Source: Helicobacter canis (GTDB lineage: Bacteria > Campylobacterota > Campylobacteria > Campylobacterales > Helicobacteraceae). Taken from it: a DNA stretch of 64,000 bases. The position numbers and the translations under genes are program-made. Positions within the stretch are counted from its first letter, which is position 1. Each line of letters begins with the position of its first letter. The notes under the pieces are model-generated. The model worked only from the letters and a program-made list of their open reading frames with translations. It was not told where the DNA came from and ran no database searches. Below, in pieces: positions 1-11,817 of the stretch. Location of the stretch: assembly GCF_900451095.1 (NCBI RefSeq), contig NZ_UGHV01000003.1, positions 1 to 64,000 on the forward strand. Direction: 5' to 3'.

Positions 1-1833
<1,833 letters not shown>

Positions 1834-2067
1834 AAACTAAGCCTTTGCTCTTAGTTTCAGCTTTTGGTAGTGCATATGTATTCTAAAGACACTGCCTTAT
1901 TGAATGTATGTTGCCATCATTCTCTAAGACGAATGTATCGTAGTATTTACTATCTAGGCTATTGACAATGAATTGTTAAATAACATTTAGACAAAAGTCT
2001 AATAAGAATCCTAAGCTAGAACTCTTATTAAACTTTATACTAAAAATGCAAAGTTAGTCTATCTTGG
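1834..2067 (-). other. Spacer between tRNA-Ala and 23S
   Basis: This AT-rich internal transcribed spacer contains no gene. A short hairpin, TTAGAC-aaaa-GTCTAA, lies at 1987-2002. I see no additional tRNA and no clear second boxA. Confidence 0.6.
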
Positions 2068-2143
2068 TGGTGGAGAATAGCGGGATCGAACCGCTGACCT
2101 CCTGCGTGCAAAGCAGGCGCTCTCCCAGCTGAGCTAATTCCCC
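2068..2143 (-). tRNA. tRNA-Ala (UGC anticodon)
   Basis: The minus strand reads as a 76-nt tRNA with an encoded CCA end. It has the D-loop sequence AGCTCAGCTGGGAGAGC, anticodon loop TTTGCAC (anticodon TGC), T-arm GGTTCGATCCC, and a 7-bp acceptor stem pairing GGGGAAT with ATTCTCC (one G-T type wobble). It sits 4 nt after tRNA-Ile in the rRNA spacer, a common arrangement. Confidence 0.97.
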
Positions 2144-2147
2144 ACAA

Positions 2148-2224
<77 letters not shown>

Positions 2225-2327
2225 ATAAACCTTAGTGGCATAATCTCTGACAACTAAGCAAGAATCTTTACATACTACTGCAAAAGCGTGGATAGGATAG
2301 AAACAAATCTACCTATCATATCTCTAG

Positions 2328-4230
<1,903 letters not shown>

Positions 4231-4884
4231 ATCGCTTAATAGCCACCCAAACGCTAGCAGATATGGAAAAATTTGTCCCAATCTCTTTATAAATCACAAA
4301 GACTTACTCTAGCTTCTAAACATAATAAATAGTCTAGAAACAAGACATAGTCGAAGTTGTATAACATAAACAATGTTTAGTCAAAAGAGATTTAAGTCTA
4401 AATCTAAAAAAAGCAAAAATGCCTTTGCAGATTCCTTAAATCTTCTTGCTTAGATGTCAAAGATCACTGCCAATTCTTATCTAAGGTAAGATAAAAACCA
4501 AGCAAAAGAACACCCAGATCCAAAAACAAAGACCTAAACAATATCACGATCTAAACCATACGATAATCATATGATAAAGGCTGAGATAAGAAAGCTAAAT
4601 GCTATGAATTTTGGGAAGCAGAATATTACAAATTCATTACTTAAATATAACTGAAGCGAGTGGAAAAATATGTGGGAGAGATGGGGGGAGAGAGAGTAAG
4701 TAAAAATATAGTAAAATAAAGCTTTTGTCCGCAATATTTACTTGGCACCACCAAAGCAAATATAATTATAGACATAAACGCCACCCCAAAATAAAGATAA
4801 CTACCCATATATCATAAGCCACAAGATCCTTATATCTTATGCAAAGACCACCCAAGCGTGCGCCTAGTCGATAAATAAATTTGT
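4231..4884 (-). other. rRNA operon leader and promoter region, no gene
   Basis: About 650 AT-rich bases separate the 16S array from the start of the plus-strand lipoprotein promoter. I find no convincing protein gene here. Besides the boxA candidate (4455-4466), a weak minus-strand promoter candidate is TTGCGG (4729-4734) with 18 bp to TATATT (4705-4710). Another TATAAT lies on the minus strand at 4765-4770. Neither has further support. Confidence 0.5.
4455..4466 (-). promoter_or_regulatory. Candidate boxA antitermination element in the rRNA leader
   Basis: The minus strand reads TGATCTTTGACA, which matches the bacterial rRNA boxA consensus TGCTCTTTAACA at 10 of 12 positions. It lies in the leader about 400 nt before 16S, where NusB/NusE would load onto the transcript. 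The match was found by eye. Confidence 0.5.
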
Positions 4885-4890
4885 TATAAT
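4882..4890 (+). promoter_or_regulatory. Extended -10 promoter for the MORN-repeat lipoprotein gene
   Basis: TTGTTATAAT contains a perfect TATAAT (4885-4890) preceded by TGT, an extended -10 motif. It lies 46 bp before the start codon at 4937. There is no obvious -35 hexamer, which is usual for Campylobacterota sigma-70 promoters. Confidence 0.65.
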
Positions 4891-4936
4891 GTAGCCACAG
4901 ACACTTTCATATCACGCTTTTAGACTGGAGTATGCA

Positions 4937-6739
4937 ATGAGCCACAAAAACACACCTAGCAATCCCTATCCCATATCCACGCTGATTATTGCACTTGGCT
5001 TTGTGGTGATTATGGGCTGGCTTTTGCAAGCTTGCGTGCAGACCAAGCCAGCTAAACAAAATCAAGCCTCTCGCTCCACTATCCCTGCCCCCACCATCAA
5101 GGCACCTAAAACCCCCAGCCAAATTCGCTCCCACAGCCAAGTCAAAAGTCAAAAGCCAATTCTCCCCACAGCCAAGCCAAAAGTCAAAAGCCAGCCAATA
5201 CACACTACACAAGCTAGTCAGCACACCCAAAGCACCACAACCACACAAAAGCCCAGCACACCAAATCCGCGCGCGCCACAATCCACACAATCCACACAAT
5301 CCACACAATCCACACAATCCACACAAGCCACACAAGCCCTAGAATCCACCTCCACAGACTTCTCCCAGCCCATAGCAGATCAGGCAGATTTAACAGAAGT
5401 GGATTCTACTCCACTGCCACTCAATATCAAAGCAAAAGACATTTTAAACACCCCAACAATCAAAGATAGTCATCAAAATATCACGGCTAAAAAATCACTT
5501 GATTCTGGCTTTACCTTTGTGGAGCTCTACGGACCCACAGGTGATTTACGCGCACGATTGAGCTTTAAAGGAGAGGTTTTAGATGGGATTAGCACCGCTT
5601 ATCAAAACGGGCAAGTCGCACGCGAAATCCCCTACAAAGATGGGCAAATAGATGGCATAGTCATCACCCATATCCCGCCAGATAAACGGCTTGAAAGCAG
5701 CTATAAAAATGGCAAAAAGCACGGCAAAACAATCCTATACTACCAAGACACGCCCATTAGCTCTAAGACCTATTACAATGGCATTTTACACGGCACGCTA
5801 GAGACTGCTCTGGATCTCACAGATAGTGCCACTTACAAAAACACCAACTCTCTCACGCATTACCACTATGGCAAGAAGCAAGGCGAGTCCATAGGCTATG
5901 CCAATGGCAATATTGTCTTTAAACAATACTATCGCAACGATGTCTTACAAGGGCAAACCCAAACCTATGGCGAAAATGCCATTATCAAAATCTCTCGGCA
6001 TTATCACAATGGGCTTTTACACGGCGAAGAAATTGTATATAACTACCCAGAAGAAACCCCTATGTATAAATCCCATTATGAATTTGGCGTGCTTATCTCT
6101 CCTTATGAAAATTATGAAGCCAATGGAGTGATTTACTACTCCATAGCACCTAAAGACAAATCCAGCACCATCACTCAATCCCAGCACACCGACACACAAG
6201 AGCTATGGCACTATGCAAATAGCCAGCAAGTAGCCTTGCAAATCACAAAAGACCCTCATCAAAAGCGCGTGCAAATCTTCTATAAAAATGGCGTATTAGC
6301 AAGTGATAGCATAATCACTGCCACACAAGCAAGTATCTCCTACTACACACAAGATGCGCTCCTAGAATCTAAAGTCCTTTACAATGCCAGCTCTCCTGTA
6401 AAAACGACTTGGCACTACACTCCACAAGGACAGCTATTGACAAAAAGCCAAGAGTCTCCCGCCAAAACCATCACGCAAAGCTACAGAGATGGCGCACTAG
6501 AGAGTGAGGTTGTCGTGCTAGAGAGTGAAGAGCGCACGATACAAAAGGGCTTTTTCCCAGATGGTAGCTTGCAGTTTGAGCACCACTATATAGAAGACAC
6601 AATGATCCAAGGCGCACTTTATGACAAAAATGGCAGAGTCATCTACTCTTTTCCCCATACCAATCAAGATATGATTTTTGATGAGGCATTCCCCAATACC
6701 GCGGCAAAAAGACGCCAAAAAGTCTTGCCAAACTACTAA
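4937..6739 (+). CDS. Lipoprotein with YwqK/MORN-type repeats
   Basis: The 600-residue protein begins with a basic N-terminus, a hydrophobic stretch (about residues 13-30) and a lipobox-like LLQAC (Cys33). This predicts a membrane-anchored lipoprotein facing the periplasm or cell surface. A low-complexity Thr/Gln/Ser/Pro linker follows (about 35-180) and includes five perfect QST units. Residues about 190-590 hold many imperfect repeats of the form YKNGKKHGKTILYY and YRNDVLQGQ, typical of the MORN-variant/YwqK family. Such domains often mediate protein or lipid contacts; the substrate is unknown. The start follows AGGAG-like GGAGTATGCA closely. It is probably co-transcribed with the next gene, 9 bp downstream. 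Confidence 0.8.
   Translation: MSHKNTPSNPYPISTLIIALGFVVIMGWLLQACVQTKPAKQNQASRSTIPAPTIKAPKTPSQIRSHSQVKSQKPILPTAKPKVKSQPIHTTQASQHTQSTTTTQKPSTPNPRAPQSTQSTQSTQSTQSTQATQALESTSTDFSQPIADQADLTEVDSTPLPLNIKAKDILNTPTIKDSHQNITAKKSLDSGFTFVELYGPTGDLRARLSFKGEVLDGISTAYQNGQVAREIPYKDGQIDGIVITHIPPDKRLESSYKNGKKHGKTILYYQDTPISSKTYYNGILHGTLETALDLTDSATYKNTNSLTHYHYGKKQGESIGYANGNIVFKQYYRNDVLQGQTQTYGENAIIKISRHYHNGLLHGEEIVYNYPEETPMYKSHYEFGVLISPYENYEANGVIYYSIAPKDKSSTITQSQHTDTQELWHYANSQQVALQITKDPHQKRVQIFYKNGVLASDSIITATQASISYYTQDALLESKVLYNASSPVKTTWHYTPQGQLLTKSQESPAKTITQSYRDGALESEVVVLESEERTIQKGFFPDGSLQFEHHYIEDTMIQGALYDKNGRVIYSFPHTNQDMIFDEAFPNTAAKRRQKVLPNY
5277..5339 (+). repeat. 9-bp tandem repeat inside the lipoprotein gene
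   Basis: Five perfect copies of CACAATCCA (5277-5321) are followed by two diverged copies (CACAAGCCA and CACAAGCCC). They encode repeated Gln-Ser-Thr. Because the unit is 9 bp, copy-number change would alter linker length without breaking the frame. Confidence 0.9.
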
Positions 6740-6748
6740 AGGACACTT

Positions 6749-7378
6749 ATGAATATCCATACAAAAAACATCAACTCCCCTGTGATTAGCCACCTTGCTA
6801 ATGTGGCGCATTCTCTATGCCAAAGTGGCTTGCTTGGTGTGTTTTATGGCTCGATTTCCGCGCGACTTAGTGCCAATAGCTTTCTTATCAATCGCAAAGA
6901 TGCCTTGCTAGATAAAATGACCAATGACTCCTTTATCACACTTCACGACAAAGAAGACTATCGCTGGCAAGAAGCAAGCCTAGATAGCTTTATCCACGCA
7001 AATATTTATCGCAATTTTCTAGAAGCACGCTTTGTGCTATACTCCCACGCACCCTATGCGACTTCATACTCACTCAATCACGACACAATAAAGCCCATTG
7101 ATTATCTAGGGCATAGGATTCTTGGGAGCAAAAGCAAAATTTTGGATTCTAAAGAGTATGAGACACTCTATGAGCGAGCAGATACGGACATCGTGCGCTA
7201 CTTTAAGACCAATCCCGCAAACTTTGTCCTACTCAAAGGCTGCGGGATCTATGGCTATGGACGCGATCTCTCCGCGCTTGTCAAGCTTATGGCTGTGGTA
7301 GAAAATAGCTGCAAGATTCTGCATTTTAACAACCTGCTTGACCAAAGCTATGCTGATGAAAGTCGCTTTGAAATCTAG
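6749..7378 (+). CDS. Class II aldolase/adducin-like protein
   Basis: The 209-residue protein has the family's N-terminal phosphate-binding-like loop (LLGVFYGSISARL), then a region aligning with the metal site (LYSHAPYATSYSL) and the C-terminal LLKGCGIYGYGRDLSALVKL. In the family the last motif normally reads NHG, with His as a zinc ligand. Here it reads GCG, and the first motif has one His instead of HxH, so ordinary zinc-dependent aldolase chemistry is doubtful. The start has a good ribosome site (AAAGGA). It lies 9 bp after the lipoprotein gene. The substrate is unknown. Confidence 0.7.
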   Translation: MNIHTKNINSPVISHLANVAHSLCQSGLLGVFYGSISARLSANSFLINRKDALLDKMTNDSFITLHDKEDYRWQEASLDSFIHANIYRNFLEARFVLYSHAPYATSYSLNHDTIKPIDYLGHRILGSKSKILDSKEYETLYERADTDIVRYFKTNPANFVLLKGCGIYGYGRDLSALVKLMAVVENSCKILHFNNLLDQSYADESRFEI

Positions 7379-8097
7379 GCACTAGAATCCACTTTTGCTC
7401 CCTTTGTCCCTAGAATCCACTTTTTACACTTTTGGCGTTTTACAATTCTTACTTAATCCTAGAATCCATTTTTTACATTTTCCAAAAGTGGATTCTAGTA
7501 AAGGTTATTTTGCTAGCGCAAAATTATGGATCGCCACGCAATCGCTACCGCGCTTGCTCGCGATGACTATGGGGGCGGTGCCATTAGAATCCTCGTTTTG
7601 TAATCCTGTCACCTACCACTTTTTAATTTTCAAGCTTTTTTATCGTCATTGCGAGCGGACTTGTCCGCGCGGCAAAGCGTAGCTTCTTTAGTAATCCATA
7701 GTAAAAGTGGATTCTAGTAAGCAAGCTTTTTTCTGTCATCGTGAGTCGTGTGCCAATACGGCGTGGCGATCCATTTGCGTTTTGTCAAAAGTGGATTCTA
7801 GGCTCTGGAGTTGCCCTATAAATTTCCACAATCGCTACCGCGCCTAGCTTTGTGGTGTTTGCAATGAGTAAAACAATAGAGTAAAAGTGGATTCTAGTGG
7901 GTTTATGGAGCTAGGGTGGAGCTAGATCTAGTGTGCTAGAGATTGCAAGGTAGTAGCATTGCTTTAGCTTATTTAAATCTCTTAAATCTCTTGCTTTGGG
8001 GATAATGTAGTATCTAGCATTGTGAGCGATCTAGCCAAAGACACTCACAAGCCTAGTAAGCGCGTATCTACGCGCTTGGGGCAGTGGGTCATCAATC
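7379..8097. repeat. Intergenic cluster of two interspersed repeat families
   Basis: This 700-bp gap holds no credible gene. It carries CTAGAATCCACTTTT or its complement at 7382-7396, 7410-7424, 7459-7473 (variant), 7484-7498, 7703-7717, 7787-7801 and 7883-7897. The copies at 7459 and 7484 face each other as an inverted pair. Between them are three copies of a second, hairpin-bearing module: GGATCGCCACGC...CTCGCGATGAC (about 7529-7572), CGTCATTGCGAGC...AGTAATCCATAG (about 7650-7701) and TGTCATCGTGAG...GCGTGGCGATCCAT (about 7735-7774). Confidence 0.85.
8058..8077 (-). terminator. Hairpin after dnaK, possible terminator
   Basis: AAGCGCGTA-TC-TACGCGCTT forms a perfect 9-bp GC-rich stem about 20 bp past the dnaK stop codon. 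A clear T-run does not follow on the minus strand, so it may be a weak or Rho-assisted terminator. Confidence 0.45.
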
Positions 8098-9984
8098 TTA
8101 CTCCACTTCCGCGTCAATCACATCATCATCTTTGCCTTTTTTCTTCTGCTCTCCTTGTGCCTGCGCTCCTTGCGGATTTTCTTTGGCATACATCGCTTCT
8201 GTGAGCTTGTGGCTCACTTCTGTCAATGCTTTTAGCTTCTCATCGATTTGCTCTTTTGTGGCGTTTTCATCTTTGAGCACTGCCTTTAGCTCTTCTAGGG
8301 CGGTGTTGATTTTCTCTACTTCGCTAGATTCTAGCTTATCTTTCATCTCGCCTAGGGTCTTTTCTGTTTGATACACCATAGAATCTGCCATATTGCGCGC
8401 TTCTATCGCGCCTTTGCGCTTGGCGTCTTCTTCTTTATGCAGCTCGGCGTCTTTGACCATTTTTTCAATTTCAGAATCTGAAAGCCCGCTAGAGCCGGTG
8501 ATTTTGATCTCTTGGGATTTGCCACTTACCTTATCTTTTGCCGATACCGTTAGAATCCCATTGGCATCAATGTCAAAGGTTACTTCAATCTGCGGCACAC
8601 CGCGTGGGGCTGGCGGGATACCCTGCAAATCAAAATTCCCTAGCAGTTTATTATCCCTAGCTAGCTCTCTCTCGCCTTGTAGCACGCGGATTGTAACGGC
8701 TGGCTGATTATCTTCAGCTGTGGAGAAAGTCTGCGCCTTTTTGGCAGGGATCGTGGTGCCGCGATCAATCACGCGTGTCATCACGCCGCCAAGTGTCTCA
8801 ATCCCGAGGCTCAAAGGCGTAACATCAAGCAGCAGCACATCTTTGACATCGCCTTTCAAAACACCGCCTTGGATCGCCGCGCCCACTGCTACGACCTCAT
8901 CGGGATTTACGGATTTGTTCAAATCTTTACCGATGAAGTCTTTGACCCTCTCTTGCACTTTTGGGATTCTGGTGCTTCCGCCTACCATCACCACTTCGCT
9001 AATATCGCTCTTGCTAAGTCCCGCATCTTCAATCACTGCGCCGATTTTTTTGATCGTCTCTTCCACTAGATCATCAATCAAGCTCTCAAACTTCGCTCGC
9101 GTGAGCTTTTTGACAAAGTGCTTTGGTCCGCTGCTATCTGCGGTGATAAAAGGCAGGTTAATTTCTGTCTCCTGCGCGCTACTAAGCTCCTTTTTAGCAT
9201 TTTCTGCGGCGTCTTTGAGCCGTTGCAACGCCATAATATCCTGCTTAATATCAATGCCACTTTCATCTTTGAACTCACTCGCTGCCCAATCGATAATGCG
9301 ATTATCAAAGTCATCGCCTCCTAGGAACGCATCGCCCCCTGTGGCAAGCACTTCTACGACATTATCGCCTGTTTCTAGCACGGTTACATCAAATGTCCCC
9401 CCGCCTAGGTCATAGACCATAATTTTTTCAGCTTCTTTTTTATCTAGCCCATAAGCAAGCGCGGCAGAAGTAGGCTCATTGATGATCCGTAGCACATTAA
9501 GCCCAGCGATGGTGCCAGCTTCTTTGGTGGCTTTTCGTTGAGAGTCGTTGAAGTAAGCTGGCACAGTGATGACTGCTTCTGTAACGCCTTCACCCAAGTA
9601 GCTCTCGGCATCTTCTTTGATTTTCATCAAAATCTTTGCCGAGATTTCTTGAGGCGTATAGGTTTTATCCGCGATTTCTACCGCGCAAGCACCATTTCTA
9701 TCCACGATTTTATAGGGCAGTCGCTCTTGGGCTTGCTTTGCCTTATCTTCATTAAGCATTAGTCCCATAATACGCTTGATAGAGTAGATTGTCTTTTGAG
9801 GATTGGTGATTGCCTGTCTTTTTGCCGGCTCGCCTACGAGAATCTCGCCTTTATCGGTAAATGCCACGATAGAAGGCGTTGTATTTTTGCCCTCTTTGTT
9901 GGCGATGATTTTTGCCTCATTGCCTTCATATACTGCCATTGCAGAGTTTGTCGTCCCTAGGTCGATTCCAATTACTTTTGCCAT
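8098..9984 (-). CDS. dnaK: Chaperone DnaK (Hsp70)
   Basis: The 628-residue protein is full length for bacterial Hsp70. The N-terminal ATPase begins [16 protein letters not shown] and contains the phosphate loop [15 protein letters not shown] (about 190-205) and [14 protein letters not shown] (about 330-345). The substrate-binding domain follows ([18 protein letters not shown]), and the acidic tail ends [10 protein letters not shown]. It refolds cytosolic proteins together with DnaJ and GrpE. It is the last gene of hrcA-grpE-dnaK, with 21 bp after grpE and a strong AAAGGA site before ATG. Transcription probably depends on the hrcA promoter and operator. Confidence 0.99.
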   Translation of the reverse strand: MAKVIGIDLGTTNSAMAVYEGNEAKIIANKEGKNTTPSIVAFTDKGEILVGEPAKRQAITNPQKTIYSIKRIMGLMLNEDKAKQAQERLPYKIVDRNGACAVEIADKTYTPQEISAKILMKIKEDAESYLGEGVTEAVITVPAYFNDSQRKATKEAGTIAGLNVLRIINEPTSAALAYGLDKKEAEKIMVYDLGGGTFDVTVLETGDNVVEVLATGGDAFLGGDDFDNRIIDWAASEFKDESGIDIKQDIMALQRLKDAAENAKKELSSAQETEINLPFITADSSGPKHFVKKLTRAKFESLIDDLVEETIKKIGAVIEDAGLSKSDISEVVMVGGSTRIPKVQERVKDFIGKDLNKSVNPDEVVAVGAAIQGGVLKGDVKDVLLLDVTPLSLGIETLGGVMTRVIDRGTTIPAKKAQTFSTAEDNQPAVTIRVLQGERELARDNKLLGNFDLQGIPPAPRGVPQIEVTFDIDANGILTVSAKDKVSGKSQEIKITGSSGLSDSEIEKMVKDAELHKEEDAKRKGAIEARNMADSMVYQTEKTLGEMKDKLESSEVEKINTALEELKAVLKDENATKEQIDEKLKALTEVSHKLTEAMYAKENPQGAQAQGEQKKKGKDDDVIDAEVE

Positions 9985-10005
9985 TTTGTGTCCTTTATGT
10001 TGAGA

Positions 10006-10602
10006 TTAGTTGTTTTTCACCACTGCTACCATCGCTGGGCGCAGGGTGCGTTGTTTATACACATAGCCTTGCTGCATTACTTGGGCGATTTGCCCATCTT
10101 GTGCCTCTGGCTTTGCCACTTGCATAATACACTCGTGCAAGTTCGGGTCAAACTCCCCGCTTGTATCAATCGCCTCTACGCCGTGGCGACTAAGGATTTT
10201 TAGGAAGTTCTCCTGCACAAGCACAATGCCCTCTAAAATCGCGCTATGATCTTTGGCGGCGGCTTTGGCATTATCTAGCGCGTCTAAGATAGGCAGCAAG
10301 TCTTTGGCGATTTTTTCATACGCATATTCTAGGGCTTGATTTTTCTCGCGCTCTAGGCGTTTCTTGACATTTTCAAAATCCGCATACGCTCGCATATACT
10401 TTTCTTCAAGCTCTTTGTAAGCTTGCTGCATAATCGGCGCGCTAGATTCTTGCTCCACACTAGAATCCACATTAGATCCTAGTGAGTCTTCTGCTATCTC
10501 TTGAGTAGCTTCGCTAGGATCTTGGCTAGGATCTTGCTCTTGGCTATCGTGCATTCCAGCGTGCGACTCTTGTAGTAGCTCATCTTTTGATTCATCTTGC
10601 AT
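10006..10602 (-). CDS. grpE: Nucleotide exchange factor GrpE
   Basis: The protein of about 198 residues has an acidic Gln/Ser/Asp-rich N-terminus (about 1-70), then the coiled-coil [19 protein letters not shown], then the C-terminal beta domain ending in [18 protein letters not shown]. It releases ADP from DnaK. I chose the ATG at 10602, five bases after AAGGAG; a GTG two codons earlier overlaps that ribosome site. The disordered N-terminus contains [11 protein letters not shown], encoded by a copy of the interspersed word. It sits between hrcA and dnaK. Confidence 0.97.
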   Translation of the reverse strand: MQDESKDELLQESHAGMHDSQEQDPSQDPSEATQEIAEDSLGSNVDSSVEQESSAPIMQQAYKELEEKYMRAYADFENVKKRLEREKNQALEYAYEKIAKDLLPILDALDNAKAAAKDHSAILEGIVLVQENFLKILSRHGVEAIDTSGEFDPNLHECIMQVAKPEAQDGQIAQVMQQGYVYKQRTLRPAMVAVVKNN

Positions 10603-10629
10603 ACACACTCCTTATAAAGTAAATTATCC

Positions 10630-11424
10630 CTATGAAGCTTGCGACTCTAGGGCTTCATAAAAGCTCTCATAGTCTTGGTCAAGTCGCCCAATGCAAAGCA
10701 TTTTTGCCTCTTGCCCCTGCACCCACGCAGAATGCGCGATGATAAGATAATCGCTAGAATCTGGGAAATACACACAGCTATCAAGCTTGATAAACAAATC
10801 CCCGCTAATCATCTCAAGCGCACTTTGAGGTGCATTGGCAAATACCTCGCCCAAAAACCCTAGACCAAAAAAGCGCGTTTTCTCCACACTTTGCAGTGCT
10901 TTTAACGCTTGGGCTAGGCTATTGGCGCATACATCTTGGGCGATCCTTTGTATATCATTGATACCAACACCCACAAGCTCTTGACAAAATCGCGCCATAG
11001 AAGCCACAAAGGGTATAGCGACACAATCGCGCTCAAACACCAGCACAATCGCGCCATTTTCACCCGCCTCCACCTCCAGCACGCGCAAGAGCTTTTGAGG
11101 CGTTGCGACACGCAAGGCACAAGTGAGCCCAAACTCATCACATAGGGAGTGGAGTCGTGTAGTATCAATCACAGGTTCAAGGCGTGTGGGCTGCAGCACT
11201 TCTCGCCAATAATTCCGCAAAGCAGCGCGCGTAGGCACACGCCCAGAGCTAATATGCGTCTGTACGATCACGCCCTCTTGTCCTAGAATCTTAAAGTAGT
11301 TGCGAATAGTCGCAGAAGAGATCTTCCCCTGCAAGCAGCTCTTTAGCGATTCTGATCCAATAGGCTCGTGGCATTTGACATATTGCTTGATTAAATGATT
11401 AAGCAAGAATTCTTTCTTCTGCAT
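10630..11424 (-). CDS. hrcA: Heat-inducible transcription repressor HrcA
   Basis: This 264-residue protein is shorter than Bacillus HrcA but typical for Campylobacterota. The N-terminal winged helix has IKQYVKCHEPIGSESL and KISSATIRNYFKILGQEGVI (about 40-62), the DNA-reading motif of HrcA. The rest is the GAF-like inducer region. It represses its own operon by binding CIRCE; a CIRCE-like dyad lies upstream at 11496-11522. In H. pylori this operon is also under HspR; I see no obvious HspR inverted repeat here. It is the first gene of the operon. Confidence 0.95.
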   Translation of the reverse strand: MQKKEFLLNHLIKQYVKCHEPIGSESLKSCLQGKISSATIRNYFKILGQEGVIVQTHISSGRVPTRAALRNYWREVLQPTRLEPVIDTTRLHSLCDEFGLTCALRVATPQKLLRVLEVEAGENGAIVLVFERDCVAIPFVASMARFCQELVGVGINDIQRIAQDVCANSLAQALKALQSVEKTRFFGLGFLGEVFANAPQSALEMISGDLFIKLDSCVYFPDSSDYLIIAHSAWVQGQEAKMLCIGRLDQDYESFYEALESQAS

Positions 11425-11495
11425 AGCACAATCCTTGAAACCTTATGCCTTGTTACTACAACGGGCGAAATTCTAACCCACAAAAGTAAATGAAA

Positions 11496-11522
11496 TTAGC
11501 ATTTATCTAAAAAGATTGCTAA
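11496..11522 (-). promoter_or_regulatory. CIRCE-like operator of the hrcA operon
   Basis: TTAGCATTT-N9-GATTGCTAA has the exact 9-9-9 layout of CIRCE (TTAGCACTC-N9-GAGTGCTAA). The outer six bases of each arm are intact and the inner bases have diverged. It lies just downstream of the likely -10 element, where HrcA binding would block transcription. A shorter dyad, TTAGC...GCTAA, is at 11560-11576. Confidence 0.7.
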
Positions 11523-11545
11523 AAAATGGCAAATATTAGTCTAGT

Positions 11546-11551
11546 AGTATA
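11546..11551 (-). promoter_or_regulatory. Likely -10 of the hrcA-grpE-dnaK promoter
   Basis: The minus strand reads TATACT in an AT-rich context (GTTTATACTACTAG), about 120 bp before the hrcA start codon and about 24 bp before the CIRCE-like dyad. No strong -35 is seen. Confidence 0.5.
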
Positions 11552-11817
11552 AACTTTTATTAGCATAAAAGGCTAACTATTCTTTACTATACAGAATCAA
11601 TATAGCGCGATTCTCCCTAGACTCACACTAGGCGTATGCGCACTACACGCACGCCGATACGCCAACGCACCCCCATTAAGCAATAGAATTTTAAGAAATA
11701 TCATAAGGATTTTTCGGCACAATGCGTGCCTACCCAAAGCCACCCTAGAATCCATATAGTTGCTTACAGCTAGATTCTAGCTGTATTCTAGAGGCTATTT
11801 CACTGCAAGGATCTTAT
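11552..11817. other. Intergenic region between hrcA and tkt
   Basis: The full gap between the two divergent genes is about 390 bp and holds no gene. Apart from the hrcA control sites, it contains a perfect dyad, ACAGCTAG-att-CTAGCTGT (11766-11784), about 34 bp before the tkt start. It also has several partial copies of the interspersed word core (CTAGAATCCA at about 11746). A tkt promoter could not be assigned confidently. Confidence 0.5.

Noticed and set aside
4907-5335. Minus-strand frame rich in GLC repeats
   Set aside because: It is the antisense of the QST repeat and of the lipoprotein signal region.
7395-7682. Plus-strand 95-codon frame after the aldolase-like gene
   Set aside because: It reads across repeat copies and has no family resemblance or ribosome site.
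7379-8097. CRISPR array
   Set aside because: Repeats are on both strands, irregularly spaced, with no uniform spacers and no cas genes nearby.
8720-9415. 231-codon plus-strand frame opposite dnaK
   Set aside because: It is antisense to a strongly conserved gene; long shadows are common opposite dnaK.
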